Assembly (NCBI RefSeq): GCF_019112545.1
Contig: NW_025064897.1
Coordinates: forward strand, 731,917-795,916
Direction: 5' to 3'
DNA: 64,000 bases
Source of the DNA: Guyanagaster necrorhizus
Lineage: Eukaryota > Basidiomycota > Agaricomycetes > Agaricales > Physalacriaceae
The translations under genes were made by a program, and so were the position numbers. Below are positions 46,521 through 57,689 of this stretch, piece by piece. The first letter of the stretch is position 1, and the number at the start of each line of letters is the position of its first letter. Under the pieces are notes generated by a model, which saw only the letters and a program-made list of their open reading frames with translations, was not told where the DNA came from and ran no database searches.

Positions 46521-49021
46521 TCATATCCACTGAAAGACACAATTCAAAGTATCGGCAAGTGGCTTAGCTCGGAGGAGGCCTACACAGTCCAGATGTTCCC
46601 TGAGGATTTGTCGGGCTAGAGGCAGAAGTTTCATGCCTTGGTGGAGTGTGAGGATGGATCGGCAAGACTCGTCTTGTTGTCGGAGTACGATCTGGGTCAT
46701 GAGAGGCGTCAAGAGCGAATGCCATCGTGTTTGAACTCCCTGGCCAGCATGGGGATGATGCCGAAGATACGGTGAGTTGTTGAATGGGGCTGATGTCGCA
46801 GTACGAGATGTAGCTTGTTGTGAATTATCGTAGGATGAGGAGGAATGAAACTGTCCCTGAGAGCTCATAGGATTGATGTGTTATCGGTGCTGCAGGAACT
46901 GGTTATAGGAACTGGGATTGACTCCAACATGATGAGGTGGTACTTGGAAGACATCACTGTTCGATATCATCATGTTTTGCATGCCACTTTGACCGGCAGC
47001 ATGAATTGCCTGATTTCGAACTGTGTAGCCTGATACAGGAAGGGGAGGAGGTGGCAGAGGGCGAGGAGGGTTAGGCTCGAATAGTTATCGTGTGTGGTCT
47101 GGCATGTTGTATGATACATGAATAGTCGACGGCTTACCGAAAACGATTCTCGTTCTGAACCCAGAATGGGTGTTCCGGAGAGGAATAAGCCACTTCTGCA
47201 GCATGTCGCTGGCAGTAGAAAGGATTTTTCAAACGGTTCTGAATGGTGTCCTTCGAGTGAAACCGTATTCTGTCACTGATTAAAATAGACCTCGGGCCCC
47301 TTCGGGAGGGTGGTGAGTCAGGATCCTTGCGTTGCCATTGGATTTTGGGAGGAAGAGGTTGGACAGTCGATGACATGTTCTCGAAAGATTCACGAAGGAT
47401 GAATGGAGGTTGGGGAACAATGCTGTTATCAGAGTAGGTTTTCTTATCGATACCGTCCGCTGGTGGGAAGAGAAATACTTCCTTCCACTTCCCCCCCACA
47501 CCGAGGTAATGAAGAAAGACAGTATGTCTCTCGTATTCGTCGGAACGTATGTGGCAGTGCCCTGGGTAAAGGATGCCCGGTGTCACTTCGATGACCTGGT
47601 TAGGCTGGATCTGAGCTTCGCAGCGAGTATACCCGTTAATGATAGAATCATTAACCACCATGACCCCGCATGGTTGAGGCTTCTCTGCATAGCGAAAGAG
47701 ACAGACTTTACTCCCACAAGGCGCATTTGCGACGAAAGTCCCTAGATGCAAACGAGGTGAAAAATGAGACACAAATTGGAGATGAAGGACTTCAAAATAC
47801 CTAGGCAACATAGGCCAATATCTTTCCAGGTTGGAATTATATGTTCGTCCAAACCGCCATTCATCCTCCGACTTCGCAAGCGATTTGAATCGCAGCAACC
47901 GTGCTTCAGCCAAGGTAAAAACCGACATATTCTTAGCTCTGCCGCGGGTGGGCTTTAGCATCGATGCCGTCTTTGCCATCATCTCTGCGACAGAACCAAA
48001 GGCATCCTCCAGGCACCAATCAATGAGCTGAATGAAAGGTTTGGGAACGGCCTCTTCACAATGGATGGCGTACGTGATACCAGACAAGAAGAGCTCCTGC
48101 ATTGCCATAGCCATGTTATACAATGTATAAACCGCATTGCCGCTCTCGACGCCCCATCTGGAATATCCCAATGTGTCTCCAAGTCCAAGTCAATGATTTT
48201 CAAACTCTGAGGAGAATATTTGGGGCCTTTAAGTCTGTTGTATAAACTCCACGCTGCTCAAAGTCAAGCACAGCATTCATGAGTGTGAGAGCTAGATACT
48301 CCTTCTCCTCCATGGTCCATTCGGTACGAAATCCAGGACACCATTGGCAGAACATCCCGGCGAAGGGAATGAGAAATTCGTCAGTTACGGAAGCATCTTT
48401 GTCATATGGATCGTCGTAAACAACGAAGTGTCGAACTCTTTCGACAAGGCCAATGATAGGGAGAACATAAGGTGATCCATGGAGGTGGCTGTACATGTCC
48501 AGCTCACACTGGAGGATGTCGCGTCGGCGACGTTCGAGTTCGACGTCTTTCCCGAAGTGCAATTCAAGAACTGATCGCTTATAGATCAAATGCGACTTAT
48601 CAACCTCCACGACACTCACAGTGTCAGAAAAACCAGGTACGTAGATCATTTATATCTCTGTATGCTGAAAAGGGAGGACTCAGTGTATCCGGAGGAGGCG
48701 TATAGTGAACCGAGAGGACTTAGTCCGGGGGAATACATGCTGCATCGATATGACAAGGAAGGAGGACGGATGTCGGGGAGATAAATATCCCTCTGGACTG
48801 TGTGTCCATGGAAAGGTGGATGGCGCGACGAATGATATCGTTCTGAAAGTCGTTAGACTCGTGTTCGAAATATGACACTGGCGACTTGCGGCAGAGAGTG
48901 AGATTTCGGCCATCAAGTCGGAGCCAATGGCAGACGAGTCGCATATTCGGGACCCCAGACCTTGTCCAGGCGTACGAATAGGTGTGAATGACAATGTCAT
49001 CGACTTGGTCAAGACTTGGTT
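46521..49021 (-). pseudogene. decayed kinase-like gene (1)
   Basis: Minus-strand pieces in order. 48714-49021: TRSGVPNMRLVCHWLRLDG. From 48649: ELDMYSHLHGSPYVLPIIGL, FLIPFAGMF, and a catalytic-loop-like RGVYTTDLKAPNILL. Then, after two shifts within about 30 bp near 48200, LKIIDLD and GYSRWGVESGNAVYTLYNM. The long frame 47134-48171 continues with an unknown domain (VIEVTPGILYPGHCHIRSDE). A last Ser/Gln/His-rich piece (46521-47033) has an in-frame TAA. D-L-K-x-x-N is kept, and the D-F-G position reads D-L-D, as in the second copy at 54.2 kb, so the ancestor may already have been an atypical kinase. The frame breaks leave no intron solution that I could find; sequencing errors are the alternative. 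Confidence 0.6.
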
Positions 49022-49362
49022 CTACAAAAATATCAGCAGAGCTTTCTTACGATACCTATGTCCACTTTTTGAACAAAATCCTTCAGGTTTATGGATCAAC
49101 CCGTCTACCGGAATTCGAATTTCAAAACCTGATATTACTTTAAAAAGCGGTAAAGTAGTACGTAGCTGGACTCGAGGCATCGATTCTGGACTCACTTTAT
49201 CTCAGAATTTGATTTATTTGACCCGTCGATCCGACGCTTAAACAAATATTCTTCCCATTCTACTACAGCGCGTTGGCCGATATCTCTGCATGCCAGAATT
49301 CAGGACGTGATTGCTGTGCAATGCCGTGACCACTTCAGATTCGTCTCAATCACACGAGCGAC

Positions 49363-50761
49363 ATGTTCGGCGTGTTTCTATCCTGCAACAGTTCAAACAT
49401 AATCTACCTTTCACTGCTCGCCTTTCACCGCATTACTATTCTACTATTCTGCGCTGTGGAACGCGTGTTCTCCCTCAACGCGTCTGTCACGCACCAGTCA
49501 CCGATCGAGGAAAGGTCGGTCGGTATAAAACAAACCATGGATCGGCCAAAAGAACACATACACTCTTGACCAAAGACCACCACCGTTGTTTCCTGTTCGG
49601 GTTCCTGTTGGCTACGTTCTTGTCCATCTTTACGTCGATATATAAAGCCTATGGGCCAACTGTCGGCCTCAATCTCAGCTGGGAAGCACCATCCTTCCTC
49701 GCAGACACCCTCCCCCGTCATACCGTCAAGGTCAATGTCACATTCGGCGTGGTAGCACTCCTAGACGAAGTTCTACCATCTTGGATGGCCGCGATGACCA
49801 TCGAACCAACCTTCATTGAAATCGCCGAAGACCCTAGGGGTGCCGTACCGTTTGTCGAGCCGACAATGTTCACGCCGACTTCAACAACGGTTATAGAACA
49901 CCAGACTAGTGACGAACCCTTGTCCAAGGTCATGCAAGTGGTGCTGACGCTGGAGATAGTAACGGCATTGGTGCTTTCGACATTCGCCGTCGCGGTGGTA
50001 GCTTGTGTGTTTGTGGTTAGGCGGGTGTCCAGACCAGCCAGTGGTCCCTTTTCCTCTACTGCTGCCTCCCGTCTCCCGCCTTTTTTGTCACTTGTCCAAG
50101 CTCTTGGGATTACTTCTTCGACCCGCTCGTCCTCCTTTCCGTCGTGGGAATGGCCATCACTTGTGGTCTCTTTGTTCTGCATAACCTTGACTCCGGCGTA
50201 CCTCCATCCGCCCTCGACTTACCTCTCCCAACCATTTGATGATATATGTCAATATGTCGCAATCATGGCTATCCTTGCGATTGTTCCGACTGTATCGTTC
50301 ATCCCATGGAGGAAGGTGCCTCGAGGCGGGGTGGTAGATATGCCCACGGCGGATTGTGTAGAGAACGACGCAGGTTCACTGCTAGTTTCAAATCACGAGG
50401 TGATTGTCATATACCATAATCTATCCTTCCGTTTCTCAGTGGTATACTTTCAGGTAAAGAGCAATATGGCATCCCTCCCATTTCGCAACCTCGCCGACTT
50501 TTCCCTGAATATTCCTCAGGCCCAGGTGAGCGTTCATTTAATCCCTTTGGTGTACCGACTACCATGTATGTGTTGTAGGACACATCCGTGACTACCGAGT
50601 CGATTTCGGAACAGGCCACCCTCAGCTTGTACGTCACGGTCCCGGCGCAGAACTCGATATCACGCGCCATGAATGGGGACATCGCTGTAGGCCATGATAC
50701 CCTCGGCTCTGTAGGCTTTTATACTGGCTTAGCATCGAGCCTCGATATAAGTGCGAAGTGA
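49363..50761 (+). CDS. unknown multi-pass membrane protein
   Basis: A model with three exons, 49363..49522, 49576..50525 and 50579..50761 (both introns 53 bp), gives 430 residues. No family is recognised. Hydrophobic helices are visible near residues 10-35, at FLFGFLLATFLSIFTSIY, at IVTALVLSTFAVAVVACVFV (followed by the basic RRVSR), at SLVVSLFCITLTPAYL and at YVAIMAILAIVPTVSFI, so about five membrane passes. Between the second and third is a soluble, acidic, beta-looking region (VKVNVTFGVV, EPTFIEIAEDPRGAVPFVEP). The decayed copy A preserves the same introns' positions (its GTATCAAACC and GACACATCTGTG junctions), which supports the model. The first exon is the weakest part. The next gene on the same strand belongs to the same duplicated block. 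Confidence 0.5.
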
Positions 50762-51857
50762 TCCCTCAACGCGTAGAGCACGTCGTTGCGTGAGCTTTAT
50801 TCTACTAGTTGCAATTTTTTATGATTCTGACATTATTCTCAGCTAGTCTGCTCCCCGTCCCTTTGATGAATCGGCCAGTAAGAAATACCAATGAAACATG
50901 GAGATGACGAGGATGTGTACTACACAAACTACTACGTTGCCGCGATGGGTTGTTAGGGACGACCAACTGGTCACTGGGGAGGCTGGTGCGCTGACGAGTT
51001 TACCAGTCTTTCCTCTATCCCTGGCAGATGAGGAACGTTGGAGAACGGTAATGGTCGCCGGCCCATTACCGTTCTCCGAGGTCCCTCGGAGGGAGCGTTG
51101 ACTGCCAGTAGTTGACGTGTCCTGTGCCGCTAACACCTCATCCCTCCGCGTGCATGACAAAATATGACATCCTTTGGCTTCCTCCTGCTTTTCCGCGTTT
51201 CTCGGTCGCCTCATCGTCAATGTGGACATTTGCTCAGGACTTCCGCAGGCTTGCTCTTCGCTTCCGAATTTCTTTACGATCTTTGATCATCGACTTGCAT
51301 ATCTATCTGTCGACATTCTACGCTCGTTCAACCTATCATTATTCATATCTATCATTCCTACGCCTTGGGACTTGCATATATATCCTTCGGCGTCTATCTT
51401 CATCCTATTATCATTACTATCTATCACTTCTATGCACCGTATACCTCACTTCTCTCTGGGATCCTTGGATTTTCTTTTTCTTTTTCTTTTTCTTTTTCTC
51501 TTTCATAAAACCCTCATCAATATCTAAGTTAGCTGTACAAGGGTTGGCAATGAGTACACACCTTGACTTTGCGTTGTTTGCATGTTCTACAACCACTTCG
51601 TGTCTTATGGTGCGGGTGAATTGGTAGCATAGTGAATGCTGTGGTCGAAAAAGCAACTCCAAATTGTGAACGATTCCAGCGTTAGCTCCGATCCCAATTA
51701 ACCTTGAAATGACTCGGATGGATAAGTTCCTCGGTGGCGGTGCAAGGTGCCTTTCTCTTCTAGCCATGACCTCAGATGACGGACTCAGTATCCCGGGGCC
51801 ACAAAGGACATCACAGGACAAAGGCATCATTCTTTCTTCTTTGTGTCACCAGACATT
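50762..51857. other. spacer between the two copy-B genes
   Basis: 1.1 kb absent from copy A. Holds a strong inverted repeat (51040-51077, see next entry) and a pyrimidine tract of TTTTTC units around 51474-51500. Open frames on both strands look random. Confidence 0.45.
51021..51108. repeat. inverted repeat/hairpin
   Basis: Perfect 15-bp arms GGAGAACGGTAATGG (51040-51054) and its complement (51063-51077) around an 8-nt loop. A further matching pair CTGGCAG/CTGCCAG lies outside (51021-51027 and 51102-51108) with unmatched sequence between. It could be a short non-autonomous element remnant, a cruciform or a structured RNA; none is proven. Confidence 0.6.
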
Positions 51858-53893
51858 ATGCTAATGAAGCGTCGACACAGCAACCCCCAAATGTCTCTAA
51901 CCGTCCATCATTATACCAATGGCAACATCGACCAGGAATCTCTATTATTTACTGCTAGACGGCTCGCTCTCAAAGGGACCTGGCTCACGCCTCCATTTCT
52001 CCGTACCTTGCGCTTAAATTTTGATGCTCAATGGGAATATGCCATTTCCCCGCCAGTTTTCGATGCGGGAAAACATACTCGTCGGCCACTCAGAGACTGG
52101 GGCGATTTGGAGCAAGACGGAGACGAAGGAAAGGGGCTCGAAGAGCTTGAGGAATGGGTACCGTGGTCGCGAGAAGATCTACGTTCCCGGGTGCAGGAGT
52201 ACAGGGACGTAGAGATGGAAGAAGCTGATACAGGATTTATCGTTACCGACGATGATGAAGAACAGCCATACGACCCTTCGAAACGACTCGTCCTGGACGC
52301 ACATTTCGTTACCCCCAATGATGGTTCTGACACGAGGTCGAAACATCCTTCTATCTCGCCCTCGACCTTGCGGCGAAACGGCGTTCACCCTTTTCGGCGG
52401 TTGGCCGAAAGAGGAGAAAGCAATGCAGCCTCGACCTCCTCGAAACCAGGTTTAGAAGGTGAAGGAAATTTGAGCTTCATTGGAGACGCTGATAATGAGG
52501 GATTCGATGAAGCCGATACGGGATTCCACATAGACGAGGGTGAGATGGAGGAAGATATGAGCTTCGGTTTCGTCCTTTCCGAGGCAACTGGTATCTCCTT
52601 CACCTGGGGTGCTGATGTCCACAAAGTGGACGAGGATGAAATGAACACGGCATTCGTTGATGAACGTCCGTCTGCTGAAGACGAGGAGGAAGATGAGGCG
52701 TGTGTGGCATTAGACCTTCTTTTATCATCTCAAGAAAGCAAGGAGAAGGATTTCAATCTGCCACGTAGGGTTTCAGAAGCCTTACGTGGCAGAGAAGATA
52801 AAGCTGTCTTTGAGCATGGATGGTCGGCCGAAGCTGACACCGGATTTCATATCGAGGATCACGACGAGGATTACACGGACAGCCAATTTTTCCTCCCGTC
52901 CATTGATCATAGTCGATCCAACAATGAGGCGAGCACAGCTCACGTAGAGGGAGACAGAAACTCTTCATCTGTTGACGGGTCCTTCCCTGACGCACCCATT
53001 GAACCGCCAGATGAAAGCCCAGATATCCTGATGTTGGACGATGATGAAAACGAAGACGAAGACGCGAATACGGGGTTCGTCAACTTCAAAGCCAATCTGG
53101 ATGCAGACGAAGAGGACGAAGAAGAAGACATCGACTCTCGGTTCATTCTGTCGGATGCAGACATACAATATCACAATGGCTCTATCAGTGAAATCCTGGA
53201 TGCCGATGATTTCACTGTGCAGGATGTGAAAGAAGAAGAGGAGGGGGAAACAGAGAATCATGTCGAGGGCGAGTACGAAGAAGATAGGATCTCAGAATGG
53301 GTCACTGTCGTAGATGAAGACGATTCCAAAGTTCGCGATCCAAACGATGATGATTACGAGTATAAAGAACATCCCTCTAGGCTCATACCCATCGTATGTT
53401 ATCTCCGCTCTCCTCCGCCTTCCCACTCATCATATTCATATACCAGCCTCAAACTATCATCTCGAAATTGCTTACATCGCCTGTCCATACTCCGCAACGC
53501 TTCTTGGAGAAGTATCAATCCCTCTCTGCCCGCGTTGACTCTCTGGGGTCTGGCCTGGGGTGGATAATCCCTGTCACCACTCCTGGTGGGGTAGTGCTCG
53601 TTGACGGACACGAGGCCCCTGGGCTTTGGACGCCCCGCTCCCTAGCAGCCTTTTGGTCTTTCCTGTGCGAGTCATTGCATAAGGAAACAGGGATGGGTGT
53701 GGCGTACGACTATTTTGGAGGGAATGGGTATTTTTTCAAGCTGTATCATGACGCGAGGCTCAGCGTGTTGTTGAGGGGACGGCTGGATGAGTGGGTTTGG
53801 AGGGCTGGGGACGAGGAGGGTGGTGTAAGGATGTTCCAAGGTTTGCGATTGTCGCTACTCGATGCGGTCAATGAGGAGGTCGGCGTCTGGTGA
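51858..53893 (+). CDS. unknown acidic protein with DTGF repeats
   Basis: Two exons, 51858..53393 and 53447..53893, intron 53 bp, 660 residues. The start used is the first ATG in the frame; an upstream exon is possible. The middle third is very acidic and repeats a short motif: EEADTGFIVTDDDEE, DEADTGFHIDEGEMEED, AEADTGFHIEDHDED, DANTGFVNFK and DIDSRFILSDAD. The second exon looks folded (WIIPVTTPGGVVLVDGHEAP, WSFLCESLHKETGMGVAYDY, FFKLYHDARLSVLLRGRLDE). No known family. Intron position and flanking sequence are kept in copy A (GTATGTCC to CCCAG), which supports the splice. An acidic disordered middle with a globular C-terminus would suit an adaptor or nuclear protein, but that is conjecture. 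Confidence 0.6.
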
Positions 53894-54214
53894 AATTGGC
53901 TCTATCTATATCTATTTTCTATGTTGAATTAGGTTAACCATCTGTCGGGTTTCCTCTGGCTATGTAGCTCGCTGGGTTGGTTCTACTCCCTCTGCATCAT
54001 AACAGCAGATCTTCAGGACATCGGAATCGGCCATAGATCGCACGCACCCTGATGAAGAAGTTCTACAGGTGTCGTTCAGAGGAAAATAAAGTTGATGGCG
54101 ATTAATGATCTAATAAAATTTTCTCACGGCAAACGTAGCAACTACCATAGCTGCCTTCAAATAACCGGGTGGGTCTGCTGGTGTAAAAGATCCCCTCTCA
54201 AGCGGGTTGTAGCC
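53894..54214. other. intergenic
   Basis: About 320 bp, nothing recognised. Confidence 0.4.
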
Positions 54215-55188
54215 ATGCCTAACGAAACTGCTCCCAGTCGTACTTGGAGTTCTACCTCTCCGGGGTGTACCCGAATTGGCAGATTTGCAAGCCAGAGAGC
54301 AAAATCGTCGATCATGACGCCTCACACGATGCAAAAACCTACGTTTTCGACTACAATGGTGGACTTCGATGGTTCGGCGTCAGAGTACCATTGAACGAAT
54401 TTCCTCGTATCGACGTTCCACTGTATCACCAAACAGCTAGGGACCTGGGCTGGCAATGCATCCAAGTAAATCATGACAGATCCCACTCTCGATTCTTCGA
54501 TACCCGTCCAGACGAGCTACCGCAGCTACCTAAGGAGACAATAGTCCCTCCTGATGGCGTCCCTGTCGTCAACTTGGATGGCCTCACTCATTATTCGCTG
54601 CCGGATTTCAGGCTTTTCTTGTTTCGAGTCAACGGCGAACTCTGTCTGCAAGTTCAGCACCGAAGTTCACCCTGACTCCAGCATTGATGAAGAACTGGTC
54701 AATTACCATTGTCTCCGCGACTCTCCTTACGTTCTCCCCTTGCGCGGAGTCACTAGCCAGCGCTACTTTACCGTCGATCCCCGGTGTCCTTCCTCAAAGG
54801 AGACCTTGACGGAATACTACTTCCGTTCATGGGTGTCCATTCTACTCTGTGGATTCATCGCGAATGGGATATGCATGAGAAGGAAATATTAACTGTCGAG
54901 GTCATTGACGCTGCATGCGACATCGAATCCCGTGGCATCTTCCTCAGTGATCTGAAGAGCGCAAACACTTTGTTAACGCCCACTGGACTCAAAATTATCG
55001 ATCTGGACACCAAACTCATAACTTTCAAGGACTGGGGTCCGCATGAATTTCTCATTGATCGACCTAGAGCAAAGACTGCGAATGCGCTGAGTGCTACACT
55101 TTACAAGCTTTTCGCTGAACACGGTCCTGATCACGACGGTCCTCGTCCTAAGTCTTCCCCCAAAATCTGGTTGCCGGTTGAAACTTAG
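54215..55188 (+). pseudogene. decayed kinase-like gene (2)
   Basis: Plus-strand relative of the minus-strand kinase-like gene at 46.5-49.0 kb. Parallel segments: GVYPNWQICKPES and GGLRWFGVRVP; DSPYVLPLRGVTSQRYFTVD beside HGSPYVLPIIGLVE of the other copy; ILLPFMGVHSTLW; and RGIFLSDLKSANTLL, then GLKIIDLDTKL. The first part (to about 54672), the middle (54640-54800) and the last (54790-55188) lie in three different frames with stops at the joins, and no GT-AG pair restores one frame. D-L-K-x-x-N is kept, D-F-G is D-L-D. The two copies flank the duplicated block in opposite orientation. Confidence 0.6.
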
Positions 55189-55612
55189 TCACATCAGTAT
55201 TTGCTAGTTATCTAGTAATTCACCACACCTATGCCATAGTACTAGTATTATGGACATTCATATATCACAGAAAGTCTTTCCGCAATACTGACAGCCTTTT
55301 CGGGACCGAGAAAGGCTTTCCTAAAACAAACTTTTCGAGATTTTCTTTTTTGCTGTGATGTGCTAATATTGATGTCTTTTTGAGTCATGTCCTCCTGTAA
55401 GTACTTGTTACTTTAATGGTCCATTCAACGATCATTATCACCGGCGAAAGGTCTCTAGGTGAAACACTGTATAATTTGAAGTAGTGGGTGGACCGATTCC
55501 AGCTTTACTAAGCTTCAAGCTTCATTCGCCGTACGTTACTGTTAACAGTATTTCCATATATCAAATTCATTATACAGAGTATTACAGTGTCGGCGTACAT
55601 TCTCAACAGTGG
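55189..55612. other. intergenic
   Basis: About 420 bp of AT-rich sequence with no gene; 3' side of both neighbours. Confidence 0.45.
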
Positions 55613-57084
55613 TTAGATCCTCCAATCTTTCAAACTACGCTTGACATCTGCCGGTCGGATAGCCTGACGAACAGGCTGCTTCACCATTTGAGCGGTACTA
55701 ACAAATCCGAAAAAGTCGTATTTTGATCCATCCCCCTAAGCGCAATTGAGTACGATTCATTTGTGGGTAGTAATATCACATACGATCATATTATTGGGGA
55801 ATCCGGGATCGAATGGGCGCGCACTTTCCAAGAATGCTATGTTTTCTTCCGTGAGGGTGATGTCCAATGCCTCGATATTGGCCTTCAAGTGCTCAACCTT
55901 CCTGCCGCCGATGGTGGGGAAGACATACGGCCCCTTTTGCATCACGTAGGCAATGGCCACTAAAAAGACTGAGAGAGCGGCAACCGACACAAGCGGAACA
56001 CAAACCAGCAGTGATGCTCTTGGCGCTAACTTCGTGAGTAACTACTTCCAGCGCATTGCACATGGCCTTTTCTTCTTCGCTGCGCTCCCACCTCTGCGTC
56101 ACCATACTTTCTCGGCCCTTCTCACCTGTCGTGCATCGGCGTTCCTCTTCTTCGTCAGTTCGAAGGCGCTCGCCACACAGGACGTCCCACGGAGCAAGTG
56201 CGAGACCTATCAATCGTTTAGAGTGGAGAGATCGATTAGAAAAAGCGCATACATACCCAAAGAGCGAGCCATTGGTATGATCTCACGCTCGAAGGAGCGG
56301 TCCATGACATTCCAGTGGCCTTGGTAGATCACAAATGGCGTCTTTCCATGATCCCGGACGTACTGGTTGGCTTGAGCGACCACCCATGCTGGAGTGTCGG
56401 AATTCCCTTTTGGAGCGGAGTGATATGAGCATCAGGGTATATTCAGCCTCAGAGACACGTACTAGGTAGAGAACCTTGCCCTGTAGAACAAGATTGTGCA
56501 GACTATCCATCACCTCTTCAAGCGATGTATCCCAGTCCCACCAGTGGAGATAGAGGATATCAATATACGACGTGCGCAGCTGCTTCAGACTCGTAGTGGT
56601 GCTATTCTGAAGAGACTTGGCGTTGTTCCCGACGAAGTTGACTTTTTGCTTGATGTGGTCATTGCCTCCATGGTAGTTCATTGTGTACTAGCAGGAATGT
56701 CAGCGACGGCACAATGCGGAAAATATGGATGGACCTTTGTCATAATAATGAGCTGTTCACGAATACCACGTTGTTCGGCCCATTCTCCTATAAATCTTTC
56801 AGAATCACCGTCTTGGCTGCAGGAAGATTAGTAGGACAAAACCAATCGTAAAGAGAAACCTACTAGTTATTAGCGGAGTCGATAAAGTTTCTGCCCATGT
56901 CGAAATAAGCGTCCAACAGCTCGAAACTGGATTCCTTGTTCATGGTACCGAATGCTGCCCCCCACTTTTCCCCGATGCTCATACCCCCGAGCTGGATGGG
57001 AGATACTCGTATGCCTGCTCTAGAAGAAAGAACGCGGTATATACAGAGGCCAGTCGGAGGAGACGGTGCTGGTGGGAAAGACAT
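55613..57084 (-). CDS. aldo-keto reductase, aryl-alcohol dehydrogenase/norsolorinic acid reductase type
   Basis: Seven minus-strand exons: 56864..57084, 56735..56816, 56459..56687, 56257..56406, 56006..56206, 55784..55959 and 55613..55735; 393 residues. Signatures: [27 protein letters not shown] over the first junction (catalytic D and Y), [20 protein letters not shown] (K), [20 protein letters not shown] (H), [21 protein letters not shown], and [20 protein letters not shown] (NADPH pocket). The class reduces aromatic or other aldehydes to alcohols and is expanded in wood decayers. The junction 56459/56406 is odd: the better-looking donor GTACGT would break the frame, so GTGTCT was taken; a one-base change there would make it a pseudogene. 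The last small exon restores the usual C-terminus. It is the last healthy gene before the transposon field. Confidence 0.85.
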
Positions 57085-57279
57085 GGCGGTCGTTGAGTGA
57101 GATGAACATAATTACATGAAATTAGGAGTCACATCCAGGACACGAAGAAATATTATCGGGTGTTTGAAATGCGACTTTTGGTGAATTATAGGTCCGTCTT
57201 TCGTGTCCTTGGCATGTATTGGAGAATATCCGTACTACAGTATACCCGGTTCAACTTTTCCCGATCGTCACTCGTTCTT

Positions 57280-57590
57280 ACTTACCTTATATACATATAT
57301 CACCTCCTGTCCCTACTCAATCACTATAAAGCCTTGCCATAGTTACCCATGTACCTCAGTCGTTTCACCATCGCTGCATCCAACTGAGGTGCATATACCC
57401 TACAGTGTTTGCTTACTATGTTACTCACTCTTGTTTGCAGTATGTACTTATATTCTCCTGTCATTAGGTTATGAGGCCCTGTTGCCTATAATTCAGTGTT
57501 CAAACCTCTTGTATGATGAGTGGGTATTCTGTGACTGACTCATCCACTCCCAAATCGTTCTCAATGTCCTTGACTCTTGTTAAATCGAGA
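57280..57590 (+). mobile_element. truncated copia-type fragment (LTR part plus gag scrap)
   Basis: 57342-57385 matches 59772-59815 (word CCTCAG-T-YG-TTTCACC), and 57505-57590 matches the gag segment at 60193-60270 (TGTATGATGA, ATTCTCAATGTC..TGACTCT). The two parts are adjacent here, so the sequence between them was deleted. CpG sites still exist in this fragment. Confidence 0.55.
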
Positions 57591-57689
57591 ATGATCGAGC
57601 ATGATCGATCGTATGAAATCTAGTATACCGGACTCGGCATCAATCCGGAAAAGTCCGGAAACTTTGAGATGATCAAAGTACTCAAGTTA

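Larger units (their letters stand above)
49218..53508 (+). repeat. copy B of a segmental duplication (copy A at 28713-31396)
   Basis: Starts at GACCCGTCGATCCGAC and ends at CGCAACGCTTCTTGGAG. Long stretches are over 85 percent alike by eye to copy A; copy B is longer by the 1.5 kb that separate its two genes and keeps both frames open. Confidence 0.8.

Noticed and set aside
48927..49241. Plus-strand open frame of 104 codons
   Set aside because: Overlaps the better-supported minus-strand exon of the kinase-like gene and the edge of the duplicated block, with no family content.
50843..51229. Minus-strand frame of 128 codons in the copy-B spacer
   Set aside because: Overlaps the hairpin, shows no family, and is not present in copy A.
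53394..53567. Read-through of the DTGF gene past GTATGT to 53567
   Set aside because: The spliced form leads to a 149-codon ordered exon, and copy A keeps the same donor and acceptor, so the intron is preferred.
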